DNA of 45,783 nucleotides from Phenylobacterium sp. (GTDB taxonomy: Bacteria; Pseudomonadota; Alphaproteobacteria; Caulobacterales; Caulobacteraceae): NCBI RefSeq assembly GCF_025934275.1, contig NZ_JAICYI010000024.1, forward strand, positions 1 through 45,783, written 5' to 3'. The position numbers and the translations under genes are program-made. This document shows, one piece after another, positions 8,232 through 16,881 of the stretch (position 1 is the stretch's first letter; every line of letters starts with the position of its first letter). The notes below the pieces were generated by a model. It was not told the DNA's origin. It made no database searches and saw nothing but the letters and a program-made list of their open reading frames with translations.

Positions 8232-9362
8232 GTGCCCGTCATCGCCGTCACCAAGGAGCGCCGGCCGGGCGAGAGCCGCGTGGCCGCGGTCCCGGAGACG
8301 GTGAAGAAGCTGATCGGAGCGGGGTTCTCGGTGATCGTGGAGGCGGGCGCCGGCGCCTCGGCCTCCTATCCGGACGCGGACTACAAAGCGGCCGGCGCAA
8401 CCCTCGCCAAGACCGCCAAGGAGGCGCTCGCCAAGTCGGACATCCTGCTCAAGGTCCGCGCGCCGGAGGCCACGGAAATCGCGGCCCTGAAGGCGGGCGC
8501 GATCGTCGTGGCCCTGCTCGATCCCCATCAGGACCGGCGGCGCCTCGAGGCGCTGGCCAAGGCGGGCGCGACGGCGTTCGCCATGGAGTTCGTGCCTCGC
8601 ATCACCCGCGCCCAGGTGATGGACGCGCTCTCCTCGCAGGCCAACCTCGCCGGCTACCGTGCGGTGGTCGAGGCGGCCGAGGCCTACGGCAAGGCCTTCC
8701 CGATGATGATGACCGCGGCCGGCACCATTCCGCCCGCCAAGGTCTTCGTGATGGGCGCGGGCGTGGCCGGCCTACAGGCGATCGCCACCGCGCGCCGGCT
8801 GGGCGCCGTGGTCACCGCCACCGACGTCCGCCCCGCCGCCAAGGAGCAGGTGGAAAGCCTGGGCGCGAAGTTCGTCGCCGTCGAGGACGAGGAGTTCAAG
8901 GAAGCCGAGACCGCCGCCGGCTACGCGAAGGAGATGAGCAAGGAATACCAGGCCAAGCAGGCCGCGCTCGTCTCCGACCACATCAAGAAGCAGGACATCG
9001 TGGTCACCACCGCCCTGATCCCGGGCCGACCCGCGCCGAAGCTGGTCTCCGCCGAGCAGGTCGCCTCGATGAAGCCGGGCTCGGTGATCGTCGACATCGC
9101 CGTCGAGCAGGGCGGCAACGTGCAAGGCTCCAAACCCGATCACATCGTCGATGCGAAGGGCGTCAAGATCGTGGGCTACGCCAACCTGCCGGCCCGCATC
9201 GCCTATGACGCTTCGGCGCTCTACGCCCGCAACGTGGCCGCCTTCGCGGGCCTGCTGCTCGACAAGGACGGCAAGCTCGCGCCCGACTTCGATGACGAGA
9301 TCCTCAAGGCCGCGCTCGTGACCCGCGGCGGCAAGATCGCCCACCCCGCATTGCAGAGCTGA
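8232..9362 (+). CDS. pntAA: Proton-translocating NAD(P) transhydrogenase, alpha subunit part 1 (NAD-binding)
   Basis: 376 residues: the soluble domain I of the split alpha subunit found in alphaproteobacteria. It binds NAD(H) and passes hydride to NADP bound by PntB while protons cross the membrane. Seen: the alanine-dehydrogenase-like N-terminus MPVIAVTKERRPGESRVAAVP, the nucleotide-binding glycines in VFVMGAGVAGLQAIATARRLGA (about 170-190), and the mobile-loop region around KKQDIVVTTALIPGRPAP. Start is GTG at 8232, since homology begins right there. It leads the operon pntAA-pntAB-pntB, with 3 bases to the next gene. Cytoplasmic face of the inner membrane. Confidence 0.96.
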   Translation: MPVIAVTKERRPGESRVAAVPETVKKLIGAGFSVIVEAGAGASASYPDADYKAAGATLAKTAKEALAKSDILLKVRAPEATEIAALKAGAIVVALLDPHQDRRRLEALAKAGATAFAMEFVPRITRAQVMDALSSQANLAGYRAVVEAAEAYGKAFPMMMTAAGTIPPAKVFVMGAGVAGLQAIATARRLGAVVTATDVRPAAKEQVESLGAKFVAVEDEEFKEAETAAGYAKEMSKEYQAKQAALVSDHIKKQDIVVTTALIPGRPAPKLVSAEQVASMKPGSVIVDIAVEQGGNVQGSKPDHIVDAKGVKIVGYANLPARIAYDASALYARNVAAFAGLLLDKDGKLAPDFDDEILKAALVTRGGKIAHPALQS

Positions 9363-9365
9363 CTG

Positions 9366-9704
9366 ATGGACGTCGATCCCACCGTCTTCCGCCTGGCGAT
9401 CTTCGTCCTGGCGATCTTCGTCGGCTACTACGTGGTCTGGAGCGTGACGCCGGCGCTGCACACGCCGCTGATGGCGGTCACCAACGCCATCTCCTCGGTG
9501 ATCATCGTGGGCGCGCTGGTGGCCGCCGCGGCGCACGGCTCGGGCGGGGAGCTCACCCGCAACGTGCTGATCTCCAAGGGTGCGGGAGCGGTCGCGGCGG
9601 GTTTCGCCGCCGTCAACATCTTCGGCGGCTTCCTGGTCACCCAGCGGATGCTGGCCATGTACCGCAGGAAGACGCCCGCGCCGAACGCCGAGGCGGCGAA
9701 GTGA
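9366..9704 (+). CDS. pntAB: Transhydrogenase alpha subunit part 2 (membrane)
   Basis: 112 residues. This small integral membrane subunit corresponds to the C-terminal membrane part of E. coli PntA. Hydrophobic helices lie at about 8-30, 36-58 and 68-95, with the family stretch [20 protein letters not shown] in the first half. It forms domain II together with PntB. Start ATG at 9366; the stop overlaps the GTG start of pntB (GTGA), implying translational coupling. Confidence 0.95.
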   Translation: MDVDPTVFRLAIFVLAIFVGYYVVWSVTPALHTPLMAVTNAISSVIIVGALVAAAAHGSGGELTRNVLISKGAGAVAAGFAAVNIFGGFLVTQRMLAMYRRKTPAPNAEAAK

Positions 9705-11116
9705 ACGCCAACCTCGCGGCCATTCTCTACCTCGTCTCCGGCGTCCTCTTCATCCTGGCGCTCCGCGGGCTATCCAGCCCGGAGTCCAGCCGCGCGGGCA
9801 ACCGCAACGGCATGATCGGCATGGCGATCGCCGTCGGCGTCACGCTGGCGACGCTGTGGGGGCAGGGCACGCTGGACGCGCTCACGCTCGGCCTGATTGC
9901 GGCAGGCGTGCTGATCGGCGGCTCGATCGGCGCCGTCATCGCCCGCCGCGTGGCGATGACCTCCATGCCGCAGCTTGTGGCCGCCTTCCACTCGCTGGTC
10001 GGCATGGCCGCCTGCCTGGTGGCGGTGGCGGCGATCCACACGCCGAGCGCCTACGGCATCGCGCTTCCCGACGGGACGGTGCAGCTGAAGTCCGTGATCG
10101 AGCTATCGATCGGCCTGGCCATCGGCGCGGTCACCTTCACCGGCTCGGTGATCGCCTTCGCCAAGCTCAACGGCAACATGAGCGGGGCGCCGATCCTGCT
10201 GCCCGGCCGCCACCTGATCAACGTCCTGATCGGGATCGGGATCGTCAGCCTGATCGCGGTGCTGGTGGTGAGCGGCGGCTCGGCGCTCTGGGCCTTCTGG
10301 GGGATCTTCGGCCTCAGCCTGCTGATCGGCGTCACCCTGATCATCCCGATCGGCGGGGCCGACATGCCGGTGGTGGTCTCGATGCTGAACAGCTACTCCG
10401 GCTGGGCGGCGGCGGCGCTCGGCTTCACGCTGGAGAACATCACCCTCGTCATCACCGGCGCCCTGGTCGGCTCCTCCGGCGCGATCCTCAGCTACATCAT
10501 GTGCAAGGGGATGAACCGCAGCTTCATCTCGGTGATTCTGGGCGGCTTCGGGGGCGAGGACGCCGCGGCCGGCCCCGGCCGGACCGAGACGCGGCCGGTG
10601 AAGCAGGGCTCGGCCGAGGACGCCGCCTTCATCATGAAGAACGCCTCGAAGGTGATTATCGTCCCGGGCTACGGCATGGCGGTCGCCCAGGCCCAGCACG
10701 TGCTGCGCGAGATGGCCGACAAGCTGAAGGCCGAAGGCGTCGAGGTGAAGTACGCCATCCACCCGGTCGCGGGCCGCATGCCCGGCCACATGAACGTGCT
10801 GCTCGCCGAGGCCAACGTCCCCTACGACGAGGTGTTCGAGCTGGAGGACATCAACTCCGAGTTCGCCACCGCCGATGTCGCCTTCGTGATCGGCGCCAAC
10901 GACGTCACCAATCCCGCGGCCAAGACCGATCCGCAGAGCCCGATCTACGGCATGCCGATCCTCGACGTGGAGAAGGCTCGCACGGTGCTGTTCGTGAAGC
11001 GCGGCCTGGGCTCGGGCTACGCCGGCGTCGAGAACGAGCTCTTCTTCCGCGACAACACCATGATGCTGTTCGGCGACGCCAAGAAGATGGTCGAAGGCAT
11101 ACTCAAGGCGCTGTAG
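9701..11116 (+). CDS. pntB: Proton-translocating NAD(P) transhydrogenase beta subunit
   Basis: 471 residues. The N-terminal ~270 residues are a multi-helix membrane domain (domain II). The C-terminal domain III binds NADP(H), with its [10 protein letters not shown] motif near residue 322 and the [16 protein letters not shown] block after it. It completes the transhydrogenase that makes NADPH at the expense of the proton gradient. GTG start at 9701 overlaps the pntAB stop. The 211 bases after its stop contain short dyads but no convincing terminator. Confidence 0.96.
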   Translation: MNANLAAILYLVSGVLFILALRGLSSPESSRAGNRNGMIGMAIAVGVTLATLWGQGTLDALTLGLIAAGVLIGGSIGAVIARRVAMTSMPQLVAAFHSLVGMAACLVAVAAIHTPSAYGIALPDGTVQLKSVIELSIGLAIGAVTFTGSVIAFAKLNGNMSGAPILLPGRHLINVLIGIGIVSLIAVLVVSGGSALWAFWGIFGLSLLIGVTLIIPIGGADMPVVVSMLNSYSGWAAAALGFTLENITLVITGALVGSSGAILSYIMCKGMNRSFISVILGGFGGEDAAAGPGRTETRPVKQGSAEDAAFIMKNASKVIIVPGYGMAVAQAQHVLREMADKLKAEGVEVKYAIHPVAGRMPGHMNVLLAEANVPYDEVFELEDINSEFATADVAFVIGANDVTNPAAKTDPQSPIYGMPILDVEKARTVLFVKRGLGSGYAGVENELFFRDNTMMLFGDAKKMVEGILKAL

Positions 11117-11327
11117 CTGTTCGCACCCTCATTTCCTAAGCAAGTTCCGTAATTTACTCCGTTCTGTCGGGATTCCGACGGAGCTGGGCGGATTCCCGCG
11201 GGGCCTGCCAAGATTTCGCCCAGAAGCGCCGCCACCTAGGCCGCCGGTTTGGGAGACGCCGACGCTTCGCCGCCCGGTCGGGGGCGGGCGAGCGCGGGGC
11301 TCGGCTCGAGCTGGGAGAGACCCTGCC

Positions 11328-12254
11328 TTGAGCGAGACGAGCTTGCCGCCGCGCGGCGCGAGAGCGCGCATCGACGGCGCGATCGGCGGCGCGCTGGCGC
11401 TGATCGCCATCTCCATGGCCCACGCGGCGCTGCCCGGCGGCGGCCTGCAGCCGACCCGGCCCGCAAGGCTTTCGCCACCGCTCGCGGCGGCTCGCGCCTC
11501 CGCATCCCGGCCCGCGCCGCCGCCGGCGCTGATCGTCTTCCGCCCGCCGCTGCCCGACGGCGAGATCGGCTCGCCGTTCGGCCTGCGCCAGCTGCCCTGG
11601 GAGGACAAACCCCGCCTGCACGCCGGCCTGGACATGGAGGCGCCGCAGCCGGAGGCGGTACTCGCCTCGGCCGACGGCGTGGTCACAAGAGTCGGCCAGG
11701 ATCCCGGTTACGGCCGGTTCGTGGAGCTGACCCACGCCGAGGGCCTGACCACCCTCTACGGCCATATGGAGAGCTTCGCCCCGGAGATCCGCCCCGGCGC
11801 GGCGGTCAAGGCCGGCAGTCCGGTCGGCCGGATCGGCTCGACCGGCGTCTCCACCGGCGTCCACCTGCACTTCGAGGTGCATGACCGCGACGGGCGGCCG
11901 CTCAATCCGGAGCTGTTCCTCGGCCGCGCCTTCGCCACCGCCGCCGAGCTGCCGCTGAGGGCCGCGCGCCGCATCCCGCGCCGCGTGCGCGTGGCCTTCG
12001 TCTCGCGCATCCCGCGGATCAAGCAGGCGCAGATGCAGGACCGCGCCGAGCGCGCGCAGGCCCTGCAGCAGCTCGCCGCGCTGAAGGTGAGCGGCGGCCG
12101 CGTGCGTAGCGTCATCATCCCCTCGCCGCAGCCCGTACCGGCGCAGCCGCCGGCCGACGGCCGGCCTCCTGATTTCTGCGATCGGGCGGCGCGGAAGCCC
12201 TTTCCGCCGGCCCGTCCTTGTGGTCTCAAGCGCGCCCAAGAGATCGCGCCATGA
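11328..12254 (+). CDS. M23 (LytM-type) metallopeptidase, exported
   Basis: 308 residues. A hydrophobic signal/anchor segment at about 17-35 is followed by a Pro/Ala-rich linker and the LytM domain. Zinc ligands His98 and Asp102 in HAGLDME, the YGH motif ending at His146, and His179-x-His181 in GVHLHFEVHD are all present, so it should be an active peptidoglycan endopeptidase rather than a degenerate EnvC-like activator. The C-terminal ~100 residues are basic and of unknown role. TTG at 11328 is chosen because GGGAGAGA precedes it and the signal segment follows. The stop overlaps the next ATG (ATGA). Confidence 0.83.
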   Translation: MSETSLPPRGARARIDGAIGGALALIAISMAHAALPGGGLQPTRPARLSPPLAAARASASRPAPPPALIVFRPPLPDGEIGSPFGLRQLPWEDKPRLHAGLDMEAPQPEAVLASADGVVTRVGQDPGYGRFVELTHAEGLTTLYGHMESFAPEIRPGAAVKAGSPVGRIGSTGVSTGVHLHFEVHDRDGRPLNPELFLGRAFATAAELPLRAARRIPRRVRVAFVSRIPRIKQAQMQDRAERAQALQQLAALKVSGGRVRSVIIPSPQPVPAQPPADGRPPDFCDRAARKPFPPARPCGLKRAQEIAP

Positions 12255-13300
12255 AATACAAGCAGCTCGGCCGCACGGGCCTCTTCGTCTCCGAGATATG
12301 CCTGGGGACCATGACCTTCGGCGGCTCCGAACAGGCCGGCATGTGGCGCGCGATCGGCGCCCTGCAGCAGGGCGAGGTGGACGCCATCGTCGGGCGCGCG
12401 CTGGAGGCCGGGGTCAACTTCGTCGACACTGCCGACGTCTACTCCTTCGGCGAGTCCGAGCGGCTCCTGGGCCAGGCGCTCAAGAACACAGGCGCTGCCC
12501 GCAAGGACGTGGTGATCGCCACCAAGGTCTATGGCGAGATGGGGCCCCGGCCCAACGACCGCGGCGCCTCGCGCGGCCACATCCTGGACAGCGTCGGCCG
12601 CAGCCTCGAGCGGCTGCAGACCGACCACATCGACCTCTACCAGATCCACGCCAACGACCCGGTCACCCCGATCGAGGAGACGCTGGGCGCGCTCGACGAT
12701 ATCGTTCGCCAGGGCCTGGTCCGCTACATCGGCGTCTCCAACTGGCAGGCCTGGAAGATCGCCAAGGCGCTGGGCGTCAGCGCGTCCCACGGCCTTGCCC
12801 GCTTCGAGACGCTGCAAGCCTATTATTCGATCGCCGGCCGCGACCTGGAGCGCGAGCTCGCGCCGATGTTGGCCTCCGAAGGTCTCGGCCTGATGGTCTG
12901 GTCTCCGTTGGCCGGCGGCCTGCTCTCCGGCAAGTTCGGCCCCGGCTCCAACAATCCGGAGGGGGCCCGGCGCACCAACTTCGACTTCCCTCCGGTCGAC
13001 AAGGACCGCGCCTGGGCCTGCGTCGAGGTGATGCGCGAGATCGCCCAGGCGAAGGACGCCTCGGTCGCGCGCGTGGCGCTGGCCTGGATCCTGGCCAAGC
13101 CGTTCGTGATGAGCGTGATCATCGGAGCCAAGAGCCTCGAGCAGCTCGACGACAACCTGGCGGCCGCCGACCTAGTGCTCTCGCCCGAGGAGATGGCGCG
13201 TCTCGACCAGGTGAGCGAGCTGCCGGCGGAATATCCCGGCTGGATGCTGGCCCGCCAGGGCGCGGCGCGCACGCCGAAGCCGTTCCAGAAGGCGAGCTGA
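12251..13300 (+). CDS. Aldo/keto reductase
   Basis: 349 residues, NADPH-dependent TIM-barrel oxidoreductase of the YajO/Tas-like group. Catalytic tetrad: Asp59 and Tyr64 in VDTADVYSFGESE, Lys92 in IATKVYG, His133 in YQIHAND. The coenzyme-binding segment near the C-terminus (VIIGAKSLEQLDDNL) is intact. ATG at 12251 begins the family-typical MKYKQLGRTGLFVS; an upstream ATG in the frame would add 11 unrelated residues. It overlaps the M23 stop by 4 bases. After its TGA the same frame stays open straight into the downstream hydrolase (see findings). Confidence 0.93.
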   Translation: MKYKQLGRTGLFVSEICLGTMTFGGSEQAGMWRAIGALQQGEVDAIVGRALEAGVNFVDTADVYSFGESERLLGQALKNTGAARKDVVIATKVYGEMGPRPNDRGASRGHILDSVGRSLERLQTDHIDLYQIHANDPVTPIEETLGALDDIVRQGLVRYIGVSNWQAWKIAKALGVSASHGLARFETLQAYYSIAGRDLERELAPMLASEGLGLMVWSPLAGGLLSGKFGPGSNNPEGARRTNFDFPPVDKDRAWACVEVMREIAQAKDASVARVALAWILAKPFVMSVIIGAKSLEQLDDNLAAADLVLSPEEMARLDQVSELPAEYPGWMLARQGAARTPKPFQKAS

Positions 13301-13378
13301 ACCATCCGGGCGGCCCCGCCAAGCTTACCCCCGGACGTCCGCGGCGCGTACGTCGATCTCGGCGGCCGGCGGCTGCGC

Positions 13379-14173
13379 GTGGTGCGCGCCGGGCCGGCCG
13401 GCGGCGAGCCGCTGGTCGTGCTCGAGCACGGCGCCTTCGGCTGCGCGGCCGACTGGGCGGTGGTGCAGGATCGCCTGGCCGCCAAGGGCTTCCGCAGCCT
13501 GGCCTATGACCGCGCCGGCCTCGGCCTCTCCGATCCCGGCCCCCTGCCGCGCGACGGGCGCGCGATCACGGCCGACCTCGCCGCCCTCCTCGGTGCGCTG
13601 GGCGAGCCCGGGCCCTACGTGCTGGTCGGCCACTCCATGGGCGGCCTGATGGTCCGCCTGTTCGCCATCACCCACCCGCAGCGCGTCACGGGCGTCGTTC
13701 TAGTGGATGCGGTGGTTCCGGAGATCATGCAGATGCGCGGCGGACCGGCCGCCGTGCGCGCCTTCTGGCGGCTCTTGCGCCTCGCCCGGGTAGGCGCGCG
13801 GCTCGGGATCATGCGCCCGGTCTCGAGGCTCACCCACAACCTGATCGGCCTTGACCGCGAGGCCGCCGCCGAGAAGCGCCGCATCCACGGCTCGGCCAGC
13901 CACGCCCACGGCTCGACCGAGGAGGTGGCCGCCTGGCCCACCACCTCCGAGATGGCCGCCGAGGCCGAGTTCCCGGCCCGGATGCCTATCGCGGTGATCA
14001 CCGCCGGGGCCGAGCACGCCGCGCCGACGCTCAAGGCCCTGCAAGCGCTCCCCGCCATGGCCTCGCGCCGCGGCTACGTCGAGCATGTGGCCGGCGCCCG
14101 CCACGCGAGCCTCCTGGGCCTGCGCTTCGCCGATCCGATCGTCCGCGGCGTCGAGCACGTGGTCGGAGGCTAG
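13379..14173 (+). CDS. Alpha/beta hydrolase with ambiguous start
   Basis: 264 residues from GTG 13379. The nucleophile elbow GHSMGG carries Ser86 and the likely catalytic His is in GARHASLLG near the C-terminus. Hydrolase-like sequence (YVDLGGRRLRVVRAGP) begins upstream of this GTG, and the frame is open back to the aldo/keto reductase TGA at 13298-13300 with no ATG, GTG or TTG in between. The true N-terminus is therefore probably earlier, through a rare start, stop readthrough, or a local sequence error. Its stop overlaps the end of convergent tilS. Substrate unknown; co-transcription with the reductase is likely. Confidence 0.78.
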   Translation: MVRAGPAGGEPLVVLEHGAFGCAADWAVVQDRLAAKGFRSLAYDRAGLGLSDPGPLPRDGRAITADLAALLGALGEPGPYVLVGHSMGGLMVRLFAITHPQRVTGVVLVDAVVPEIMQMRGGPAAVRAFWRLLRLARVGARLGIMRPVSRLTHNLIGLDREAAAEKRRIHGSASHAHGSTEEVAAWPTTSEMAAEAEFPARMPIAVITAGAEHAAPTLKALQALPAMASRRGYVEHVAGARHASLLGLRFADPIVRGVEHVVGG

Positions 14174-15417
14174 GGCTCGCGCTCGACCAGGCCGCACGCC
14201 GCTTCGAGCCGCCCGAGCGCAAGGGGGCGGCCGGCGATCACGGTCACCCGCCCGCCCTCGATGGCGGCCGGCAGGGCGGCCCGCGCCTTCGGCGCGAAAA
14301 TCGCCAGGCGCGCCCGCTCGGCGGCCGGCAGCCGCGCCGCCAGCCTGGCCAGCGGCCGCACCTCGATGTCGCGCTCGGCGGCGATCTCGAAGCGTCCGTC
14401 CCAGACTCGGGTCTCGCCTGAGCGGAGGTGGATCGGCGCGAGCGCGCCGCGCGCCGCCTCGCCCGGCTCGCGCAGCACGCGCACCTCATCGGCGTCGGCC
14501 TCGATCCGGGCGCCGGCGAGCGTCGCGGCCACTGGGGCGTGGGCGGCAAGCCGCGCGAGCAGGCGCTGCGTGCGCGCCGCTGCCGGCGGGCGGACCGTGC
14601 CGGCTGCGCAGAGGCAGGCGGCGCCCAGGAAGGCCTGCGCCTGCGCCCTCGGCGCGAGCCTCAGCGCATCGCGCGAAACGGCGAGGACGCCCGCCTCGTC
14701 CATGGCGCAGAGGGCGGCGAGCGGGTTGGGCTCGGGCGGGGGCGCGGCCGGCGTCGCCGGCGCGGGGGTCGGCGCGGCGGCGCGGGCCCGGGCGCGGGCG
14801 TAGCGCAGGTCCGCATTGGCCGGGTCCTCGACCCAGCTCTCGCCTTGCGCGACGAGCCAGGCGCGCAGCGCGGCGCGCCGCACATTCAGCAGCGGCCGCA
14901 GCAGGAAAACGCCACGGCCTTCCGGCCAGGCGGGCGAGGGCGCCCACTCGCGCGGCTCAGGGGTGGTCGAACCAGCCCCTCGCATCGCCCGGGCCTCCAG
15001 CACGTCGTCGGCGGTGTGCCCCATCAGGATCACGCTCGCGCCCGCCGCTCGGGCGGCCTCGGCCAGCAGGCGGTGACGGGCGGTTCGCGCGGCGGCCGGC
15101 AGGCCGCTCCGGGGCTTCTCGCCGGTCCAGCCCAGCGCCTGGAACGCCAGGCCGAGGCGTGCCGCCCGGCGTGCGCAGGCCTCGGTCCAGGCGGCGCTCT
15201 GCGGCTGCAGGCGATGGTCGACGCTCAGCACCAGCAAGCTGCGGCCCGCGCGATCGGCCCAGGCCTTCGCAAGCAGCAGCAGGGCGACGGAATCGCCGCC
15301 GCCCGAGAGCGCCAGGGCCAACGGATGGGAGCGCGCCGTTCGCAGCCGCGCGTCCAGCACCGGGAAGACCCCGGCCTGGAGGTCGCCCGCCTCGCCGTTC
15401 GCCTCGGCTAGCCGCAC
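14170..15417 (-). CDS. tilS: tRNA(Ile)-lysidine synthetase
   Basis: 415 residues from GTG 15417. It modifies C34 of tRNA-Ile(CAU) to lysidine with ATP and lysine, an essential step for AUA decoding. The PP-loop SGGGDS is at residues 38-43, and the family motif GHTADDVLEA at about 133-142. An Ala/Pro-rich linker at about 212-232 separates the catalytic core from the divergent C-terminal domain. The start overlaps the cpoB stop by 10 bases, suggesting coupling; a later in-frame GTG at 15360 is the alternative. It is the last gene of the minus-strand tol-pal block. Cytoplasmic. Confidence 0.87.
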   Translation of the reverse strand: MRLAEANGEAGDLQAGVFPVLDARLRTARSHPLALALSGGGDSVALLLLAKAWADRAGRSLLVLSVDHRLQPQSAAWTEACARRAARLGLAFQALGWTGEKPRSGLPAAARTARHRLLAEAARAAGASVILMGHTADDVLEARAMRGAGSTTPEPREWAPSPAWPEGRGVFLLRPLLNVRRAALRAWLVAQGESWVEDPANADLRYARARARAAAPTPAPATPAAPPPEPNPLAALCAMDEAGVLAVSRDALRLAPRAQAQAFLGAACLCAAGTVRPPAAARTQRLLARLAAHAPVAATLAGARIEADADEVRVLREPGEAARGALAPIHLRSGETRVWDGRFEIAAERDIEVRPLARLAARLPAAERARLAIFAPKARAALPAAIEGGRVTVIAGRPLALGRLEAACGLVEREP

Positions 15418-16265
15418 TTGGCCTGGGCGCGGACCGCCGCGGCCCGGGCCTTCACCGGCGCCGTCGCCTTCGGGTATTTCCGCGGCAGCTCGGCCAGGGT
15501 CTCGCAGGCGTCGGTGGTCTTCCTCAGCGCATTGAGCTCGCGGGCGAGCTCCACCAGGGCGTCGGGCGCCCAGGCGGTCTTCGGCCAGCCGCGGATCGCC
15601 CCGATGAAGGCGGTCGCAGCCTCGGCGTGCGCGCCGCGCACCTGCAGCGTCTTGCCCCACCAGTAGCGGGCCTCGGGCGCCCGCGGCGCGTCGGGGTAGG
15701 CTCCGACGTAGTCGCGGAAGGCCGCTTCGGCGGCGTCATAGCTGCCCGCCAGCATCAGCTGCCGGGCCTGGGCGAAGGCTTCCGTCGGGCTGGCGGCGGG
15801 CGGCGGCGCCGGTCCCGCCTCGGCGGCCGCGCCGGTCGGGGGCGGCGGCGCCTGCGGCGCGGCCTGGGCCGCGTCCACCTTCTGCTCGAGCGCGCTCAGC
15901 TTGTCGGAGAGCGCCTTGATGTCGCCGCGCAGGGCCGCGTTCTCGCGCTTGGTCTCGTCCAGCTGGTGGGCCGTGGTCTCGAGCGAGCCGTTGACCCTGG
16001 TGAGCGTCTGCTCAAGGTCGGCGAGCCTGCCGCTCAGCTCCGAGAGCCGGGCGTCCGTGTCCGCCGGCTCGACCACCACCGGCTGCCTGGTGTCGCGGGC
16101 GCGGAAGACGATGCTCCTGAGCTCGCCCACCACCTTCTCCATGTTGTCCAGCCGCCGGGCGTCGCGCTTGGAGAGGCTTTCGTCGACCGGCGTCTGGGCG
16201 GCCACGGCTCCCGCGCAGAGCGCGAGCCCCAGGGCGGCTGACAGCGCGAGGCGTCGCTTTCGCAT
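15408..16265 (-). CDS. cpoB: Tol-Pal system protein CpoB (YbgF)
   Basis: 285 residues. Signal peptide at 1-23 (MRKRRLALSAALGLALCAGAV). A coiled-coil region runs about 60-125 (trimerisation in the family), then a Pro/Ala linker, then TPR repeats from about 155 to the end, beginning TEAFAQARQLMLAGSYDAAE. The periplasmic protein links Tol-Pal constriction to septal peptidoglycan synthesis. Its ATG at 16265 shares one base with the pal stop (TGATG), a translational-coupling arrangement. All family parts are present. Confidence 0.92.
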   Translation of the reverse strand: MRKRRLALSAALGLALCAGAVAAQTPVDESLSKRDARRLDNMEKVVGELRSIVFRARDTRQPVVVEPADTDARLSELSGRLADLEQTLTRVNGSLETTAHQLDETKRENAALRGDIKALSDKLSALEQKVDAAQAAPQAPPPPTGAAAEAGPAPPPAASPTEAFAQARQLMLAGSYDAAEAAFRDYVGAYPDAPRAPEARYWWGKTLQVRGAHAEAATAFIGAIRGWPKTAWAPDALVELARELNALRKTTDACETLAELPRKYPKATAPVKARAAAVRAQAKCG

Positions 16266-16825
16266 CAACGGGCGGCCGCGCCGCCGGTGATCGCGGTATG
16301 GGCGTTGCGGTTGTGCTGGTCGGCCTCGTCGCCGGAGCCGGGATCGATCGGCTTCTCCTTGCCGTAGGAGATTGTGGTGATGCGGCCGGAGGCGACGCCG
16401 TGGGCCACCAGGTAGTCGCGCACCGCATTGGCCCGCCGCGCGCCGAGCGCCAGATTGTACTCCCGCGTGCCGCGTTCGTCGCAGTTTCCCTCGATGCGCA
16501 CGGTGACGGCGGGATATTTCGAAAGCCACGCCGACTGGGCGTCGAGGATCGGCTGCGCGTCCGGACGGATCTGGAACTTGTCGAAGTCGAAGTAGACCCG
16601 GTCGCCGACGTTGATCACGAAGTCCTGCTCGGAGCCGGGGAGCGCCGCTTGGCTCACCGGGGCCGGCGGCGGCGCGGTCTCGCCGCGAGGGGCGGGCGCG
16701 GCGGCCGGCGGCCGGGTCGTCGGATAGGCCGGCTTCGGGTGCGAGGCGCAGGCCGCCATCGAGGCGGCGGCGGTCGCGACGAGCGCGAGGCGCAGGGCGG
16801 TCTTGCGGTCTGGGATCGAAACCAT
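16265..16825 (-). CDS. pal: Peptidoglycan-associated lipoprotein Pal
   Basis: 186 residues. A lipoprotein signal ends in SMAAC with the lipidated Cys26. A Pro/Ala-rich tether leads to the OmpA-like domain, with VYFDFDKFQIR and the peptidoglycan-binding block IEGNCDERGTREYNLALG. It anchors the outer membrane to the wall and binds TolB. ATG 16825 is favoured over ATG 16855 because AAGGAG lies about 11 bases ahead of it. It sits 56 bases after tolB in the tolQRAB-pal-cpoB order. Confidence 0.95.
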   Translation of the reverse strand: MVSIPDRKTALRLALVATAAASMAACASHPKPAYPTTRPPAAAPAPRGETAPPPAPVSQAALPGSEQDFVINVGDRVYFDFDKFQIRPDAQPILDAQSAWLSKYPAVTVRIEGNCDERGTREYNLALGARRANAVRDYLVAHGVASGRITTISYGKEKPIDPGSGDEADQHNRNAHTAITGGAAAR

Positions 16826-16881
16826 GGCGAAGACGTCTCCTTTTCGACGGGACATTAGGGGCGGGGTCGGGCGAGGCAAAC

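Noticed and set aside
11017..11327. Antisense frames and short dyads after pntB as a possible gene or terminator
   Set aside because: No homology or ribosome site. CTGGGCG/CGCCCAG arms (11184-11190, 11217-11223) are far apart and no T-run follows.
14085..16241. Plus-strand open frame of 718 codons
   Set aside because: It lies antisense to tilS and cpoB. The composition is almost only Arg, Ala, Pro and Gly, and both minus-strand genes carry clear motifs.
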